Source of the DNA: Bacteroidaceae bacterium | GTDB taxonomy: Bacteria > Bacteroidota > Bacteroidia > Bacteroidales > Bacteroidaceae | Assembly: GCA_024684455.1 (NCBI GenBank) | Contig: JAIKWU010000022.1 | Coordinates: 1-64,000, forward strand | DNA: 64,000 nucleotides | Direction: 5' to 3' | Part shown: positions 26,165 through 35,347 of the stretch, piece by piece | How positions within the stretch are numbered: the stretch's first letter is position 1 | Layout: each line of letters opens with the position of its first letter | Made by a program: the position numbers and the translations under genes | The notes under the pieces: model-generated | What the model saw: only the letters and a program-made list of their open reading frames with translations | The model's database searches: none | Told to the model about the DNA's origin: nothing

Positions 26165-27229
26165 TTATTGTTCAAGATGCAGCAAACCGCCAGTCGCAGG
26201 GTGGAAAGTAACACGGACAGTAGAGTCCTTTCCGAAAAGGGCTGGAGCAAGTTGGTCGATGGTGCCGTACTGTGAAATAGGGAATGTTTGTGTAAGCAGA
26301 ACAGTATTACCTAGCAAGATTTCCACCTGTGCCTGACTCGGCAGGTTATAGACAATGCCCTCGATTTTGCGTTTGGCAGCCTCTTTTGCCGAAGGCAGCA
26401 CAACGCTGTGCTGGTCTTTCACTGTGATATAATAAGGTTCACCCGAAAGGTCATCAGCATCTACAAACCCCAACTTGCTTGAAAATCGGAAAAGTACCGT
26501 CTTCGGCACGTCTTCATAATCGCGAGGTTCTAAACGATAACTCTCTGATAAATAAATCGTATCAGTCCATCCTATAAAGAGTTGCATGAGGGATTCCTCC
26601 TGTTTGTTCAGACGGTCGAGCACCAGTTTCATCGCAGCACCGTCTTTCGGCATGGCTTCCAGTTGGCCACGCATCAGGGCATTTCGTGTCTCACGGATTT
26701 CATAAATCTCGGCAGCCGTCAACTCCGCCATCTTGGCGGTCGAAGTGGCAGACAGGATTTCCTCTGTGAAATAGGCACGTGAATCGAGTTGGTGATGTGT
26801 ACCCTCCGCACTGCGATAGACTTTGTTATCTATATCGGCAACGTCCTTGGGCTGGGCACTGTTCACACTGACAATGATGCCACTCGGTGTGAGCGTCACC
26901 ATCGGAGCCACACTTTTGTCCTTCAGTTTAATGGTATAGGCTTTCAGTGTGTCAGGCACACCTTCCAGACTTAAGGAAATCTGCTGCACGGCATAACTCG
27001 TCACAGCCTCCTGGCCTACATGTTCCAGATGCAGATAGCGTTCTGCGTAGCGGGCAAATTCGCCTGGCGTAAACTGTGTCTTAATCGCAGACACATCAGC
27101 ATGCAACACCGTCCGAGGCAAAGCATAGGTTACCCCATTGGCTGTCACGCCAGGATTAAAACCAATTGTCTGTGCTGACATACACATGAAAAAGCACAGG
27201 CTCGATAATACCAAAGAAATTTTCTTCAT
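26165..27229 (-). CDS. DUF4831-family secreted protein
   Basis: This 354-residue protein has a signal peptide ([20 protein letters not shown]). The body begins with [32 protein letters not shown], which matches the DUF4831 pattern known from Bacteroidota. It ends in a beta-rich part ([17 protein letters not shown]). No catalytic residues are evident and the function is unknown. It lies 15 bp after the NAD(P)H-hydrate repair gene and about 34 bp before the glyA start, so the four genes nnr, DUF4831, glyA and rlmN probably form one transcript. Confidence 0.85.
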   Translation of the reverse strand: MKKISLVLSSLCFFMCMSAQTIGFNPGVTANGVTYALPRTVLHADVSAIKTQFTPGEFARYAERYLHLEHVGQEAVTSYAVQQISLSLEGVPDTLKAYTIKLKDKSVAPMVTLTPSGIIVSVNSAQPKDVADIDNKVYRSAEGTHHQLDSRAYFTEEILSATSTAKMAELTAAEIYEIRETRNALMRGQLEAMPKDGAAMKLVLDRLNKQEESLMQLFIGWTDTIYLSESYRLEPRDYEDVPKTVLFRFSSKLGFVDADDLSGEPYYITVKDQHSVVLPSAKEAAKRKIEGIVYNLPSQAQVEILLGNTVLLTQTFPISQYGTIDQLAPALFGKDSTVRVTFHPATGGLLHLEQ

Positions 27230-27244
27230 ATTTATTAAGATGAA

Positions 27245-28762
27245 TTAGTCTGTTAGTTGTTTGAATGCTTGAGGAAGTGAGTCGATGATGTCGGAAGCGA
27301 TGAGTGAGATTTGGCCTTGACGGTCGGCGGCATAGTCGCCTGCCAAGCCATGTACATAAACACCGAAACGCGCTGCCTCATCAGGTGTATAGCCTTGTGC
27401 GAGCAGCGAAACAATGATGCCAGTGAGTACATCACCGGTACCTGCTGTTGCCATACCCGCATTGCCTGTCGTATTGAAGTGAGCCTTGCCATCGGGAGTG
27501 ACTACTACCGTGAATGCACCTTTCATCACTACTACAACCCTGTTCTGATGGGCAAAAAGGAGCGTTTTCTGCAAGAGGTCATAACTGTTCTCATATGGTC
27601 CTGTCAGACGTTCCAGTTCACCGCGATGCGGCGTCAGGATTGCATTCTCGGGCAATTGCGGCAACCATTGTGGATGATCCGCCAACAGATTCAACGCGTC
27701 AGCGTCAAGCACAAGCGGCAAAGGCATATAGTGCTGGAGCAAGTCAATCATCGCGTGGTTTGCATCCTCGTCCGTTCCTATACCAGGTCCCATCGCCAAT
27801 GCATCGTAAGCAAGGCTGGAAAAATGCTCGGCATTCAGTATGGCTTCAGGTACTGCCACTTGCAGAATCGGGCGGTTCGCCTCGGGAGTATGTACGGTCA
27901 ACTTTCCCACTCCACTGCGCAGGCAGGCTCTCGCTGCCAACACCGCCGCACCAGCCATGCCCAGCTTTCCCGCCACTAACGCAGCATGTCCCAGCATCCC
28001 CTTATGGGCAAACACGGAACGCGGTTTCAGCATCCGTCGCACATCCGCTTCCTCCGTCATCTCGTAGGGAGTAGCGAACACCGTGGAGTCGTCTGCGCTG
28101 TCAGGGTCGGCCAAACCGATGTTAACCACCTGCCAGTCGCCCACACACGTCTCATGTTCAGGGAAGAAAAAAGCCAACTTGGGATGCTGAAACGTAAATG
28201 TATAATCGGCATGAATCACATTGTCCAAGTTGTTACCGCTGTTGTCCTCCGTCATCAAGCCGGACGGGACATCGATGGCCAGCACCGTGGCAGGTGAAGC
28301 ATTGATATACTGCACCACGGCAGCAAAACCGCCACTGAGCGGACGGGAAAGCCCTGTGCCAAACAGGCCGTCGATGACCAGCATTTCTTCCTTCAACTCA
28401 GGAGGCTGGAACGAAGTCTTGATTTCCTGCAAAGTCAAAGTCGTAGGCCTACTTTCGGCCATCGTCTTCAGGCGGTCACGACACAACTGACAATCGGGCG
28501 ACAGACCCGATTCCGTATTGAACAGCCAGACACCGACCGTATAATCCTTCTCGGCAAGCAGACGGGCCACACAGAGCGCATCGCCACCATTGTTGCCAGG
28601 ACCTGCAAACACCATCACAGGTGTATCCTGTGGCCAGCGATTTTCAATCTCAGCCGTCAGCCCCTGCGATGCACGCTCCATCAGCCCCTGCGACGAAATC
28701 CGTTCGTTCTCCATCGTGTAGGCATCGAGTTGCCGCATCTGTAGCGAAGTGAGTATTTTCAT
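27245..28762 (-). CDS. nnr: Bifunctional NAD(P)H-hydrate epimerase / ADP-dependent dehydratase
   Basis: This 505-residue fusion has the epimerase (YjeF-N) domain first, about residues 1-215, with MVFAGPGNNGGDALCVARLL and VLAIDVPSGL. The ribokinase-like dehydratase follows, about residues 230-505, with ALAMGPGIGTD, LDADALNLL, AILTPHRGELERL and NAGMATAGTGDVLTGI. It repairs damaged hydrated NADH and NADPH. The start MKILTSLQMRQLDAYT is typical; the open frame before it lies in the promoter. A -7 box TACCTTTG lies on the minus strand at 28804-28797, and its spacer region is made of a heptamer repeat. Confidence 0.95.
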   Translation of the reverse strand: MKILTSLQMRQLDAYTMENERISSQGLMERASQGLTAEIENRWPQDTPVMVFAGPGNNGGDALCVARLLAEKDYTVGVWLFNTESGLSPDCQLCRDRLKTMAESRPTTLTLQEIKTSFQPPELKEEMLVIDGLFGTGLSRPLSGGFAAVVQYINASPATVLAIDVPSGLMTEDNSGNNLDNVIHADYTFTFQHPKLAFFFPEHETCVGDWQVVNIGLADPDSADDSTVFATPYEMTEEADVRRMLKPRSVFAHKGMLGHAALVAGKLGMAGAAVLAARACLRSGVGKLTVHTPEANRPILQVAVPEAILNAEHFSSLAYDALAMGPGIGTDEDANHAMIDLLQHYMPLPLVLDADALNLLADHPQWLPQLPENAILTPHRGELERLTGPYENSYDLLQKTLLFAHQNRVVVVMKGAFTVVVTPDGKAHFNTTGNAGMATAGTGDVLTGIIVSLLAQGYTPDEAARFGVYVHGLAGDYAADRQGQISLIASDIIDSLPQAFKQLTD

Positions 28763-28796
28763 ACTGCCATTGGAATGAGTTATCCCTATTTTTCTG

Positions 28797-28804
28797 CAAA
28801 GGTA
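28797..28804 (-). promoter_or_regulatory. -7 promoter box of nnr
   Basis: TACCTTTG on the minus strand lies 34 bp before the nnr start codon. The expected -33 position falls at about 28825-28828 inside a heptamer repeat, so no clear TTTG is present. Confidence 0.6.
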
Positions 28805-28811
28805 CGACAAT

Positions 28812-28844
28812 AAATTAAAAATTAAAAATTAAAAATTAAAAATT
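28812..28844. repeat. Heptamer tandem repeat in the nnr promoter region
   Basis: Four complete copies of AAAAATT plus a truncated fifth fill the interval just upstream of the nnr -7 box, covering the -33/-7 spacer and -33 position. Copy-number change would shift promoter geometry by 7 bp. Confidence 0.7.
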
Positions 28845-28925
28845 GGGATTAAGTGAGAGAAAAACCAAAATTTGTCGCGACTCAGCAGATAAAAACAATT
28901 TTTTTTTGCACTCGCCGCTCCAAAA

Positions 28926-28957
28926 TTTGGTTTTTCTCTCACTTAATCGTATCTTTG
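28926..28957 (+). promoter_or_regulatory. Promoter of hpt with CTTAATCG tract
   Basis: TTTG at 28926-28929 and TATCTTTG at 28950-28957 are separated by 20 bp, an ideal Bacteroidetes promoter. The tract CTTAATCG directly before the -7 box is shared with the pyrB, trmH-like and bamA-like promoters. The -33 side (TTTGGTTTTTCTCTCACTTA) also forms an inverted repeat with 28851-28875. Confidence 0.78.
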
Positions 28958-28988
28958 CAGCATAGAACCTAAAAAACTAACGACGTGT

Positions 28989-29522
28989 ATGATTAAAATT
29001 TTGGACCGCAACTTCGAGTTGTCGTACTCTAACGAATTGATTCAAGAGAAAGTAAAGGAGGTGGCTGCTCGTCTGAACGAGGACTATGCCGGCAAAAATC
29101 CCGTCATGGTATGCATCCTCAACGGTGCGTTCATGTTTGCGGCCGACTTGGTTCGTGAACTGACGTTCCAGCCAGAGATTCTTTTTGCCAAGTTCTCCAG
29201 TTACGAAGGTATGCAGAGCACAGGCGTGCTGCGCGAACTGATTGGCGTCAATGCGAACCTGCAGGCTCGCGACGTCATCATCGTCGAGGACATCGTCGAT
29301 ACTGGCAACACCATGTACAACCTGCTGCCCCAGTTCTTCAACAAAGGTGCCAAGAGTGTGAAAATATGCTCGTTCCTGCAGAAGCCAGAGTGCCTCACGG
29401 CACCGCTCAAGGTCGATTACTGTGCCATGGAGATTCCCAATGCCTTTATCGTCGGCTACGGCCTCGACTACAATGGCATGGGGCGTAATTACAAAGACAT
29501 CTACACGGTTGTGGAAGACTGA
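28989..29522 (+). CDS. hpt: Hypoxanthine phosphoribosyltransferase
   Basis: This 177-residue purine-salvage enzyme has the PRPP-binding motif IIVEDIVDTGNTMYNLL near residue 97, VCILNGAFMFAADLVREL near the N-terminus, and FIVGYGLDYNGMGRN toward the C-terminus. It converts hypoxanthine and guanine to IMP and GMP. It is followed after 41 bp by adk on the same strand. A strong consensus promoter lies at 28926-28957. Confidence 0.96.
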   Translation: MIKILDRNFELSYSNELIQEKVKEVAARLNEDYAGKNPVMVCILNGAFMFAADLVRELTFQPEILFAKFSSYEGMQSTGVLRELIGVNANLQARDVIIVEDIVDTGNTMYNLLPQFFNKGAKSVKICSFLQKPECLTAPLKVDYCAMEIPNAFIVGYGLDYNGMGRNYKDIYTVVED

Positions 29523-29563
29523 GAGCATTTTGACTTATAGCATTTGACATTTTATTTATTAAC

Positions 29564-30136
29564 ATGAAGAATATCATCATTTTCGGTGCTCCAGGCTCTG
29601 GCAAAGGCACCTACAGCGACGAAATCAAGCGCCGCTACAACATGGGACACATCTCGACAGGCGATGTGCTCCGCAATGAGATCAAGAACGGTACAGAACT
29701 GGGTAACGTGGCTAAAGGCTACATCGACCAGGGACAACTCATCCCCGACGAACTGATGATTGACATCCTCGCCAAGGTTTATGACTCGAACGAACCTGGA
29801 CGCGGCGTCATCTTCGACGGATTCCCTCGCACCATCGCTCAAGCCGAGGCACTGAAGCAGATGCTGGCCGAGCGTGGTCACGAAATGGGGATGATGATTG
29901 AACTCGTGGTTGATGAAGGGACGCTGATGACTCGCCTGCTGCGCCGTGCCGAGATTGAAGGACGTGCCGACGACAACGAAGAAACCATCAAGAAGCGTTT
30001 CGAGGTCTATCACCAGAAAACGGAGCCTCTAGCGCAGTGGTTCGAGAAGGAAGGCATACGCCACACCTTCACTTGGAAAGGCTCGAAGGACCTTATGCTC
30101 GAGGAAATCTTCGCAGGCATTGAAGCAGAGAACTGA
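29564..30136 (+). CDS. adk: Adenylate kinase
   Basis: This 190-residue protein is a short-form adenylate kinase with a Walker A motif ([12 protein letters not shown]) at residues 5-16, [13 protein letters not shown] near 85, and [21 protein letters not shown]. The LID region is short and has no zinc cysteines. It interconverts ATP, ADP and AMP. Its stop codon overlaps the obgE start in TGATG. It is in line with hpt upstream. Confidence 0.97.
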   Translation: MKNIIIFGAPGSGKGTYSDEIKRRYNMGHISTGDVLRNEIKNGTELGNVAKGYIDQGQLIPDELMIDILAKVYDSNEPGRGVIFDGFPRTIAQAEALKQMLAERGHEMGMMIELVVDEGTLMTRLLRRAEIEGRADDNEETIKKRFEVYHQKTEPLAQWFEKEGIRHTFTWKGSKDLMLEEIFAGIEAEN

Positions 30137-31323
30137 TGCCAGAAAGCAATTTCATAGACTACGTTAAAATCTATTGCCGCTCAGGCAAAGGCGGAAAGGG
30201 TTCGCCACACATGCACCGTGCCAAGTATCAGCCTAAGGGTGGTCCCGACGGCGGCAACGGTGGGCGAGGCGGACACGTCATTCTTCGCGGCAATCGCAAC
30301 TACTGGACATTGCTCCACTTGCGCTACGACCGTCACATCCATGCCGAACACGGCGGAAACGGCGGCAAAGAAAAGCGCACAGGACGTCAGGGTGCCGATG
30401 CCTACATCGAAGTACCCTGCGGTACGGTCGTGTATAATGCAGAAACGGGACAGTACATCTGCGATGTCACCGAACACGGGCAGGAGGTCATCCTCCTTCG
30501 TGGCGGACGTGGCGGACTGGGCAACGTCAACTTTGCCACGGCCACCAATCAGGCGCCACGCTATGCCCAACCAGGCGAACCGATGCAGGAAATGACCGTC
30601 ATCCTCGAACTGAAACTGCTGGCTGACGTCGGTCTCGTAGGATTTCCCAATGCAGGAAAATCGACACTGGTGTCGGCACTGTCGTCTGCCAAGCCTAAAA
30701 TTGGCAACTATCCCTTCACGACGCTCGAGCCCTCGCTGGGCATTGTGCCCTATCGCGACGGCCGATCCTTCGTCATTGCCGACATTCCAGGCATCATCGA
30801 GGGTGCCAGCGAGGGCAAAGGACTGGGATTGCGCTTTTTACGACACATCGAGCGCAACTCTCTGTTGCTGTTCATGGTTCCTGGCGATACGGACGACATC
30901 AAGCGTGAGTACGAAATCCTACTCAACGAACTCACCACCTTCAACCCAGAACTGCTGGACAAAGGGCGTGTGCTGGCTATCACAAAGTGCGACCTGCTGG
31001 ACGACGAACTGATAGAAATGTTGAAAGATACTTTACCCGAAGGCCTGCCGATTGTATGGATTTCGGCTGTCAGCGGTTTCGGTTTGCAAGAACTGAAAGA
31101 CGTGCTTTGGCAGGTGATGAACAGCGAAAGCAACAAGATTGCAGCAATTCAGCAGACAGAAACCATTGTCCACCATGACAAGGATTTCTCTCACCTGAGA
31201 GCCGAAATGGAGGACGAGGGGGAGGACGATGACTTCGAATGGGCAGACGAGGTGGAGGACGTCGATGACGTAGAGGACTATGAGGACTTTGACTACATCG
31301 AGGAGGACGATGAAAACGCTTGA
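30136..31323 (+). CDS. obgE: Obg-family GTPase
   Basis: This 395-residue protein shows the glycine-rich Obg fold first (residues 1-158, with [11 protein letters not shown]-type loops). The G domain follows: P-loop [12 protein letters not shown] near 170, [24 protein letters not shown], and the SAV motif in [11 protein letters not shown]. The C-terminus is an extremely acidic tail (about 350-395). Obg proteins are essential and act in 50S ribosome assembly and stress control. Translation is coupled to adk by a one-base overlap. The 3' end overlaps the next gene by 14 bp. Confidence 0.96.
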   Translation: MPESNFIDYVKIYCRSGKGGKGSPHMHRAKYQPKGGPDGGNGGRGGHVILRGNRNYWTLLHLRYDRHIHAEHGGNGGKEKRTGRQGADAYIEVPCGTVVYNAETGQYICDVTEHGQEVILLRGGRGGLGNVNFATATNQAPRYAQPGEPMQEMTVILELKLLADVGLVGFPNAGKSTLVSALSSAKPKIGNYPFTTLEPSLGIVPYRDGRSFVIADIPGIIEGASEGKGLGLRFLRHIERNSLLLFMVPGDTDDIKREYEILLNELTTFNPELLDKGRVLAITKCDLLDDELIEMLKDTLPEGLPIVWISAVSGFGLQELKDVLWQVMNSESNKIAAIQQTETIVHHDKDFSHLRAEMEDEGEDDDFEWADEVEDVDDVEDYEDFDYIEEDDENA

Positions 31324-32014
31324 GTACGAACTGGGAGCACACGTTCGCGCCTTCACAACGACACACCAGGTGGATGCACGGCGCACAAATCCCCTACCCT
31401 TATCAGAACTTAGCGGACTTCCTCTCAATCGCATCGTCATTCCCCATCAGGTACATGACACACGCTGTCTGCTCATCGATGAAATATTCTTTCAACGCTC
31501 GGACGAACAACGGATAGCGTGTTTGGAAGGCATCGACGCCGTCATCTCCAACCTGACAGATGTGTTGCTCTGTATCTCCACAGCCGACTGTATTCCTATT
31601 ATTATTTATGATTCACGCCACCATGCTGCGGCTGTCATTCATGCGGGATGGAAAGGCACGGTAGGGCGCATCGTTCAAACGACTTTTACTCAGATGCAGA
31701 ATGCCTTCGGTACACAGGGAGAAGACTGTCGTTCTGTCATCGGACCAGGCATCTCTTTGGAAAGTTTTGAGGTAGGAGACGAGGTGTATGACCTATTCAG
31801 CAATGCTGGTTTTGACATGGAGAGCATCACCCATCGGTTTGATAAATGGCACATTGACCTTCCGCTCTGCAACCGTCAGCAACTCCTCTGTTGCGACATT
31901 CCCCAAATGAACATCTACGTTTCCGACGTCTGCACATTCCGTGACACACACTATTTCTCTGCCCGTAGAGAGGGAATGCAGACAGGACGCAATATGACAT
32001 GTATAAAATTATAA
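31310..32014 (+). CDS. Laccase-domain (YfiH/PgeF/LACC1-type) protein
   Basis: This 234-residue protein has the family's metal-site residues: His in [12 protein letters not shown], Cys in STADCIPII and His in [14 protein letters not shown]. Bacterial YfiH proteins are variously described as purine-nucleoside phosphorylases and as peptidoglycan-editing factor PgeF; which activity applies here is open. The position behind hpt and adk would suit a purine role. The start at 31310 overlaps obgE by 14 bp; the ATG ten codons earlier lies inside the acidic tail of obgE. Confidence 0.92.
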   Translation: MKTLEYELGAHVRAFTTTHQVDARRTNPLPLSELSGLPLNRIVIPHQVHDTRCLLIDEIFFQRSDEQRIACLEGIDAVISNLTDVLLCISTADCIPIIIYDSRHHAAAVIHAGWKGTVGRIVQTTFTQMQNAFGTQGEDCRSVIGPGISLESFEVGDEVYDLFSNAGFDMESITHRFDKWHIDLPLCNRQQLLCCDIPQMNIYVSDVCTFRDTHYFSARREGMQTGRNMTCIKL

Positions 32015-32033
32015 TTATAAATGGTATATCATC

Positions 32034-32468
32034 ATGAAAAAGTTATTCTCAATTTTCGCCATGACAGCCCTGCTTGTGCTCACAGCCTGCGACAACGACG
32101 ACTTTGCCACAGGTGCTGAACCACCCGTATTCGAAACGTTTACGCTCAGCAAGTATAAAGTGGCTTCGGAGGAAGAAATCACAGGCAACATCACCTATCA
32201 ATACACTGGGCGCGATGTGATCAAGATGGCTTATGTCATCAATGCCATCGGTACGGGGGGCGCCATTCAGAAACTGAAAGAAGGCGAACTCATCGGAGAG
32301 AACCTGAAAAATCCCACGTTCACCTTCAAGGCACCCACAGTAGCAGGCTCCTATCGCATCGTCTTCAATGTAACCCGAGTGTCTGTCTCCACAGGCAATG
32401 CACAAGGCGGCCCCTACGTTGCCAATCCGTCAAGCATATCTCCTAAGTCTATACTCGTTGTTGAATAA
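32034..32468 (+). CDS. Small lipoprotein of unknown function
   Basis: This 144-residue protein starts with a lipoprotein signal (MKKLFSIFAMTALLVLTAC) followed by DNDD. The acidic residues after the cysteine are the usual export pattern to the outer membrane surface in Bacteroidota, which is inference here. The mature part seems to be a single beta-sandwich-like domain (FKAPTVAGSYRIVFNVTRV). It lies between the laccase-domain gene (19 bp) and the GH51 gene (14 bp) and may be co-transcribed with either. I do not recognise the family. Confidence 0.75.
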   Translation: MKKLFSIFAMTALLVLTACDNDDFATGAEPPVFETFTLSKYKVASEEEITGNITYQYTGRDVIKMAYVINAIGTGGAIQKLKEGELIGENLKNPTFTFKAPTVAGSYRIVFNVTRVSVSTGNAQGGPYVANPSSISPKSILVVE

Positions 32469-32482
32469 AAACCAATGCAACT

Positions 32483-35080
32483 ATGAAACTACATCTTCTT
32501 GCTTGTGGTGTTCTGTTCATGCTTACCAGCACCACCATTCATGCTGCAACCCCCAACCATCCCGACACCCTTTATCTTTTTGCTTACCACAACGGTCCTG
32601 CCACCGACGGCCTCAAACTTGCATACAGTAGCGACGGACACTACTGGGTGCCCATGGGTGAGAACCACTCATTCTTTAAGAGCGACTACGGCACATGGGG
32701 AGCCGAAAAACGCATGTACGACCCCTACACCCTGTTCGACGGCAGCGAGTATTTTACAGTATTTTCGCTCAACCAGCATGTAAACCAATTCGGCACTACA
32801 CGCTCCCGTGACCTATGGCTCTGGAAGCCACAGGACTATCCCTACATGAGCAATCAAGAAAACGTGGCACGTCCCGTCCTCCTCAAGCAGAACGGGCAGT
32901 TCGTCGTCCTTTACACCACCCATGAAGGGCACTACTATCGCACCACAAGTACTGATTTTCAGCATTGGAGTGCTGCCGAGCCCGTCACAGAGCAAGCCTA
33001 TAAAGATGCCGACCGAACCATCACGGCGACAATCGACGGAACAACTCAGACAGGTGTCATCACACGTGCCCCCTACCATCTGATTGAAACACTCATTACC
33101 AAGGCAGGCGACGCAGCCCAGCGCAACCGTCTGTACGGTGAATCGGCACGCGACGACGCACGCCGGTTTGGCAATGTTAAAAGAATCGATGCCACCCTCA
33201 ATGTCCATTTCGACCAGACCAAAAACATCTCGCCCCACCTCATCGGCATCTTCTTCGAAGACATCAACTACAGTGCCGACGGCGGACTCTATGCCGAACT
33301 CATTCAGAACCGCGACTTCGAGTACTCGAACCTCGACCGAGGTGAATGGAACGCACAAAGTTTCTGGGAACTGGGAGGCGACGGAACCACTTGGAGCATC
33401 CACACCGACCATCCCATCCATGCCAACAACAGCCACTACGCCGTGCTCACCACCACCCACTCAGGAGCAGCCCTCCGCACGGGCGGCTTCGACGGCATTG
33501 TCGTGAAGAAAGGCGAGAAGTACGACCTTTCCCTCTTTCTGAAAACACTCGATTCGAAAAACCAAAAACTCAACATCCGCCTGCTTGATGGCGAGAAAGT
33601 CCTGGCACAGGCCACATTCACCGCTTCCAGCAACGAGTGGAGACAGCACAAAGCCGTCCTCAAACCCTCGGCTGATGCCACCCACGCCACACTCTCCATT
33701 GAGCCACAAACCCCAGGACGTCTCGCACTCGACTTCGTCAGCCTCTTCCCCCAGAACACCTTCAAGGGCCATAAGAACGGCCTGCGTCCCGACCTCGCCC
33801 AGACACTCGCCGATCTCCATCCCCGCTTCATACGATTTCCAGGCGGATGCGTGAGCCACGGCAACGGACTCGACAACATGTACCGCTGGCACGAGACAGT
33901 CGGACCACTTTGGGAACGAAAGCCACAAAGCAACATTTGGAACTATCACCAGACAAAAGGACTCGGCTTCTTCGAATACTTCCAGTTCTGCGAAGACATC
34001 GGCGCAGAACCCCTGCCCGTCCTACCCGCAGCCGTACCCTGCCAGAACTCCTCACGCGGCGGAGCCGGTCAGCAAGGCGGACTGCCTTGGGACCAGATGG
34101 ACGACTATGCACAAGAACTCATCAACCTCATCGAATGGGCCAACGGCGACCCCAAGACCTCCCCATGGGCCAAGAAGAGAGCCCAGGCAGGACACCCCAA
34201 GCCCTTCAACCTCAAGTATCTGGGCATCGGCAACGAAGACCTCATCAGCGACGTGTTCACTGAACGCTACACCTACCTGTACCACCGCATCCGTGAAGCA
34301 CATCCCGAAATCATCATCGTCGGCACCGTCGGACCCTTCTACGAAGGCTCCGATTACGAACGAGGCTGGGACATCGCCCGTCAGGAACAAATTCCCATCG
34401 TCGATGAACACTACTACAACTCCCCAGGATGGTTCCTCCACAACCAGAACTTCTACGACCGCTACGACCGCAACGGCACCAAGGTCTATCTCGGTGAATG
34501 GGCCTCGCGCGGCAACACTCTCGAAAACGCCCTCGCCGAAGCCATCCACGTCACCAACCTCGAACGCAACGCCGACGTCGTCACGATGGCCTCCTATGCA
34601 CCACTCCTCGCCAAGCACGGACACACACAGTGGAACCCCGACCTCATCTATTTCAACAACACCGACGTCTTCCCCACCGTCAACTACCACGTGCAGCGAC
34701 TCTGCGCCACCAACAGCGGCACACAGTACGTCCGAGCCGACCAAATCGTCGAGACCGTCCGCGACGACAACGGAACAGAAGTGAAGGCACACAACCCCGC
34801 CGCCAGCCTGCGAGTGAAGACATCCGTTGTCCGTGATGAAAAGACAGGCGACCTCATCCTCAAACTCGTCAACTGCACCCCCGTCGCCACCGCCCACCAC
34901 ATCCACCTCGGCACGCTCGACGGTTACCAGAAAAAAGCCTGCGTCAGCGTCATCAGCGGGCAGCCAGCCGACCGCGACAACACACCCGTCGAGAGCACGC
35001 TCGACGTCGCCGCCGACTTCACCTACGACCAGCCCGCCTACTCCTTCAGCGTGCTGCGCATCCCAGCCGCCAAGCGTTGA
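32483..35080 (+). CDS. GH51 alpha-L-arabinofuranosidase with an N-terminal propeller-like segment
   Basis: This 865-residue secreted enzyme has a signal peptide (residues 1-21, ending IHA). A segment of about 200 residues follows, with YLFAYHNGPATDGLKLAYSSDGHYWVP and YTTHEGHYYRTTSTDFQHWS, reminiscent of five-bladed propeller glycosidases. The GH51 part starts near residue 232 (LNVHFDQTKNISPHLIGIFF). The likely acid/base is E585 in GIGNEDL, the nucleophile E672 in YLGEWAS. A carbohydrate-binding-like insert (DRGEWNAQSFWELGG) lies near 290-410. It would release arabinose from arabinan or arabinoxylan in the periplasm or at the surface. The propeller part is too short for a full GH43 enzyme and may only bind glycan. 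Confidence 0.9.
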   Translation: MKLHLLACGVLFMLTSTTIHAATPNHPDTLYLFAYHNGPATDGLKLAYSSDGHYWVPMGENHSFFKSDYGTWGAEKRMYDPYTLFDGSEYFTVFSLNQHVNQFGTTRSRDLWLWKPQDYPYMSNQENVARPVLLKQNGQFVVLYTTHEGHYYRTTSTDFQHWSAAEPVTEQAYKDADRTITATIDGTTQTGVITRAPYHLIETLITKAGDAAQRNRLYGESARDDARRFGNVKRIDATLNVHFDQTKNISPHLIGIFFEDINYSADGGLYAELIQNRDFEYSNLDRGEWNAQSFWELGGDGTTWSIHTDHPIHANNSHYAVLTTTHSGAALRTGGFDGIVVKKGEKYDLSLFLKTLDSKNQKLNIRLLDGEKVLAQATFTASSNEWRQHKAVLKPSADATHATLSIEPQTPGRLALDFVSLFPQNTFKGHKNGLRPDLAQTLADLHPRFIRFPGGCVSHGNGLDNMYRWHETVGPLWERKPQSNIWNYHQTKGLGFFEYFQFCEDIGAEPLPVLPAAVPCQNSSRGGAGQQGGLPWDQMDDYAQELINLIEWANGDPKTSPWAKKRAQAGHPKPFNLKYLGIGNEDLISDVFTERYTYLYHRIREAHPEIIIVGTVGPFYEGSDYERGWDIARQEQIPIVDEHYYNSPGWFLHNQNFYDRYDRNGTKVYLGEWASRGNTLENALAEAIHVTNLERNADVVTMASYAPLLAKHGHTQWNPDLIYFNNTDVFPTVNYHVQRLCATNSGTQYVRADQIVETVRDDNGTEVKAHNPAASLRVKTSVVRDEKTGDLILKLVNCTPVATAHHIHLGTLDGYQKKACVSVISGQPADRDNTPVESTLDVAADFTYDQPAYSFSVLRIPAAKR

Positions 35081-35219
35081 AAAAAACCAACATACCACAG
35101 ACGAAAGGGAGGGGCATCGGTTACCGTGCCCCTTCTGCGTAGCAGACAGCCCTCATGCGGACATTCCCCATAATCCGACTGCGACAAAAGCACTCACACT
35201 CTGGATTTTTTCGAATAAA

Positions 35220-35251
35220 TTTGGTATTCCGCACACTTAATCGTACCTTTT
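35220..35251 (+). promoter_or_regulatory. Upstream promoter-like module before pyrB (decayed -7)
   Basis: TTTG at 35220-35223 and TACCTTTT at 35244-35251 are spaced by 20 bp and carry the shared CTTAATCG tract. The last base of the -7 box is T instead of G. The -7 box is part of a hairpin (TACCTTTTCGC-TTC-GCGTGAAGGTA, 35244-35268). It is a tandem relative of the pyrB promoter exactly 75 bp downstream. Confidence 0.55.
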
Positions 35252-35294
35252 CGCTTCGCGTGAAGGTACACACGCTCGAAAATACTCAAACAAG

Positions 35295-35326
35295 TTTGGT
35301 TTTTTGCTCGCTTAATCGTACCTTTG
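35295..35326 (+). promoter_or_regulatory. Promoter of pyrB-pyrI-ileS with CTTAATCG tract
   Basis: TTTG at 35295-35298 and TACCTTTG at 35319-35326 have 20-bp spacing. The tract CTTAATCG is next to the -7 box, as in the hpt, trmH-like and bamA-like promoters. Transcription should start near 35333, which favours a pyrB start after that point. Confidence 0.8.
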
Positions 35327-35347
35327 CAGAATAAAATGCAGAGAGAG

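Noticed and set aside
34052-35098. 348-codon open frame antisense to the GH51 gene
   Set aside because: It mirrors the GC-rich third codon positions of a clearly real gene, is dominated by Val/Gly/Asp and has no recognisable domain.
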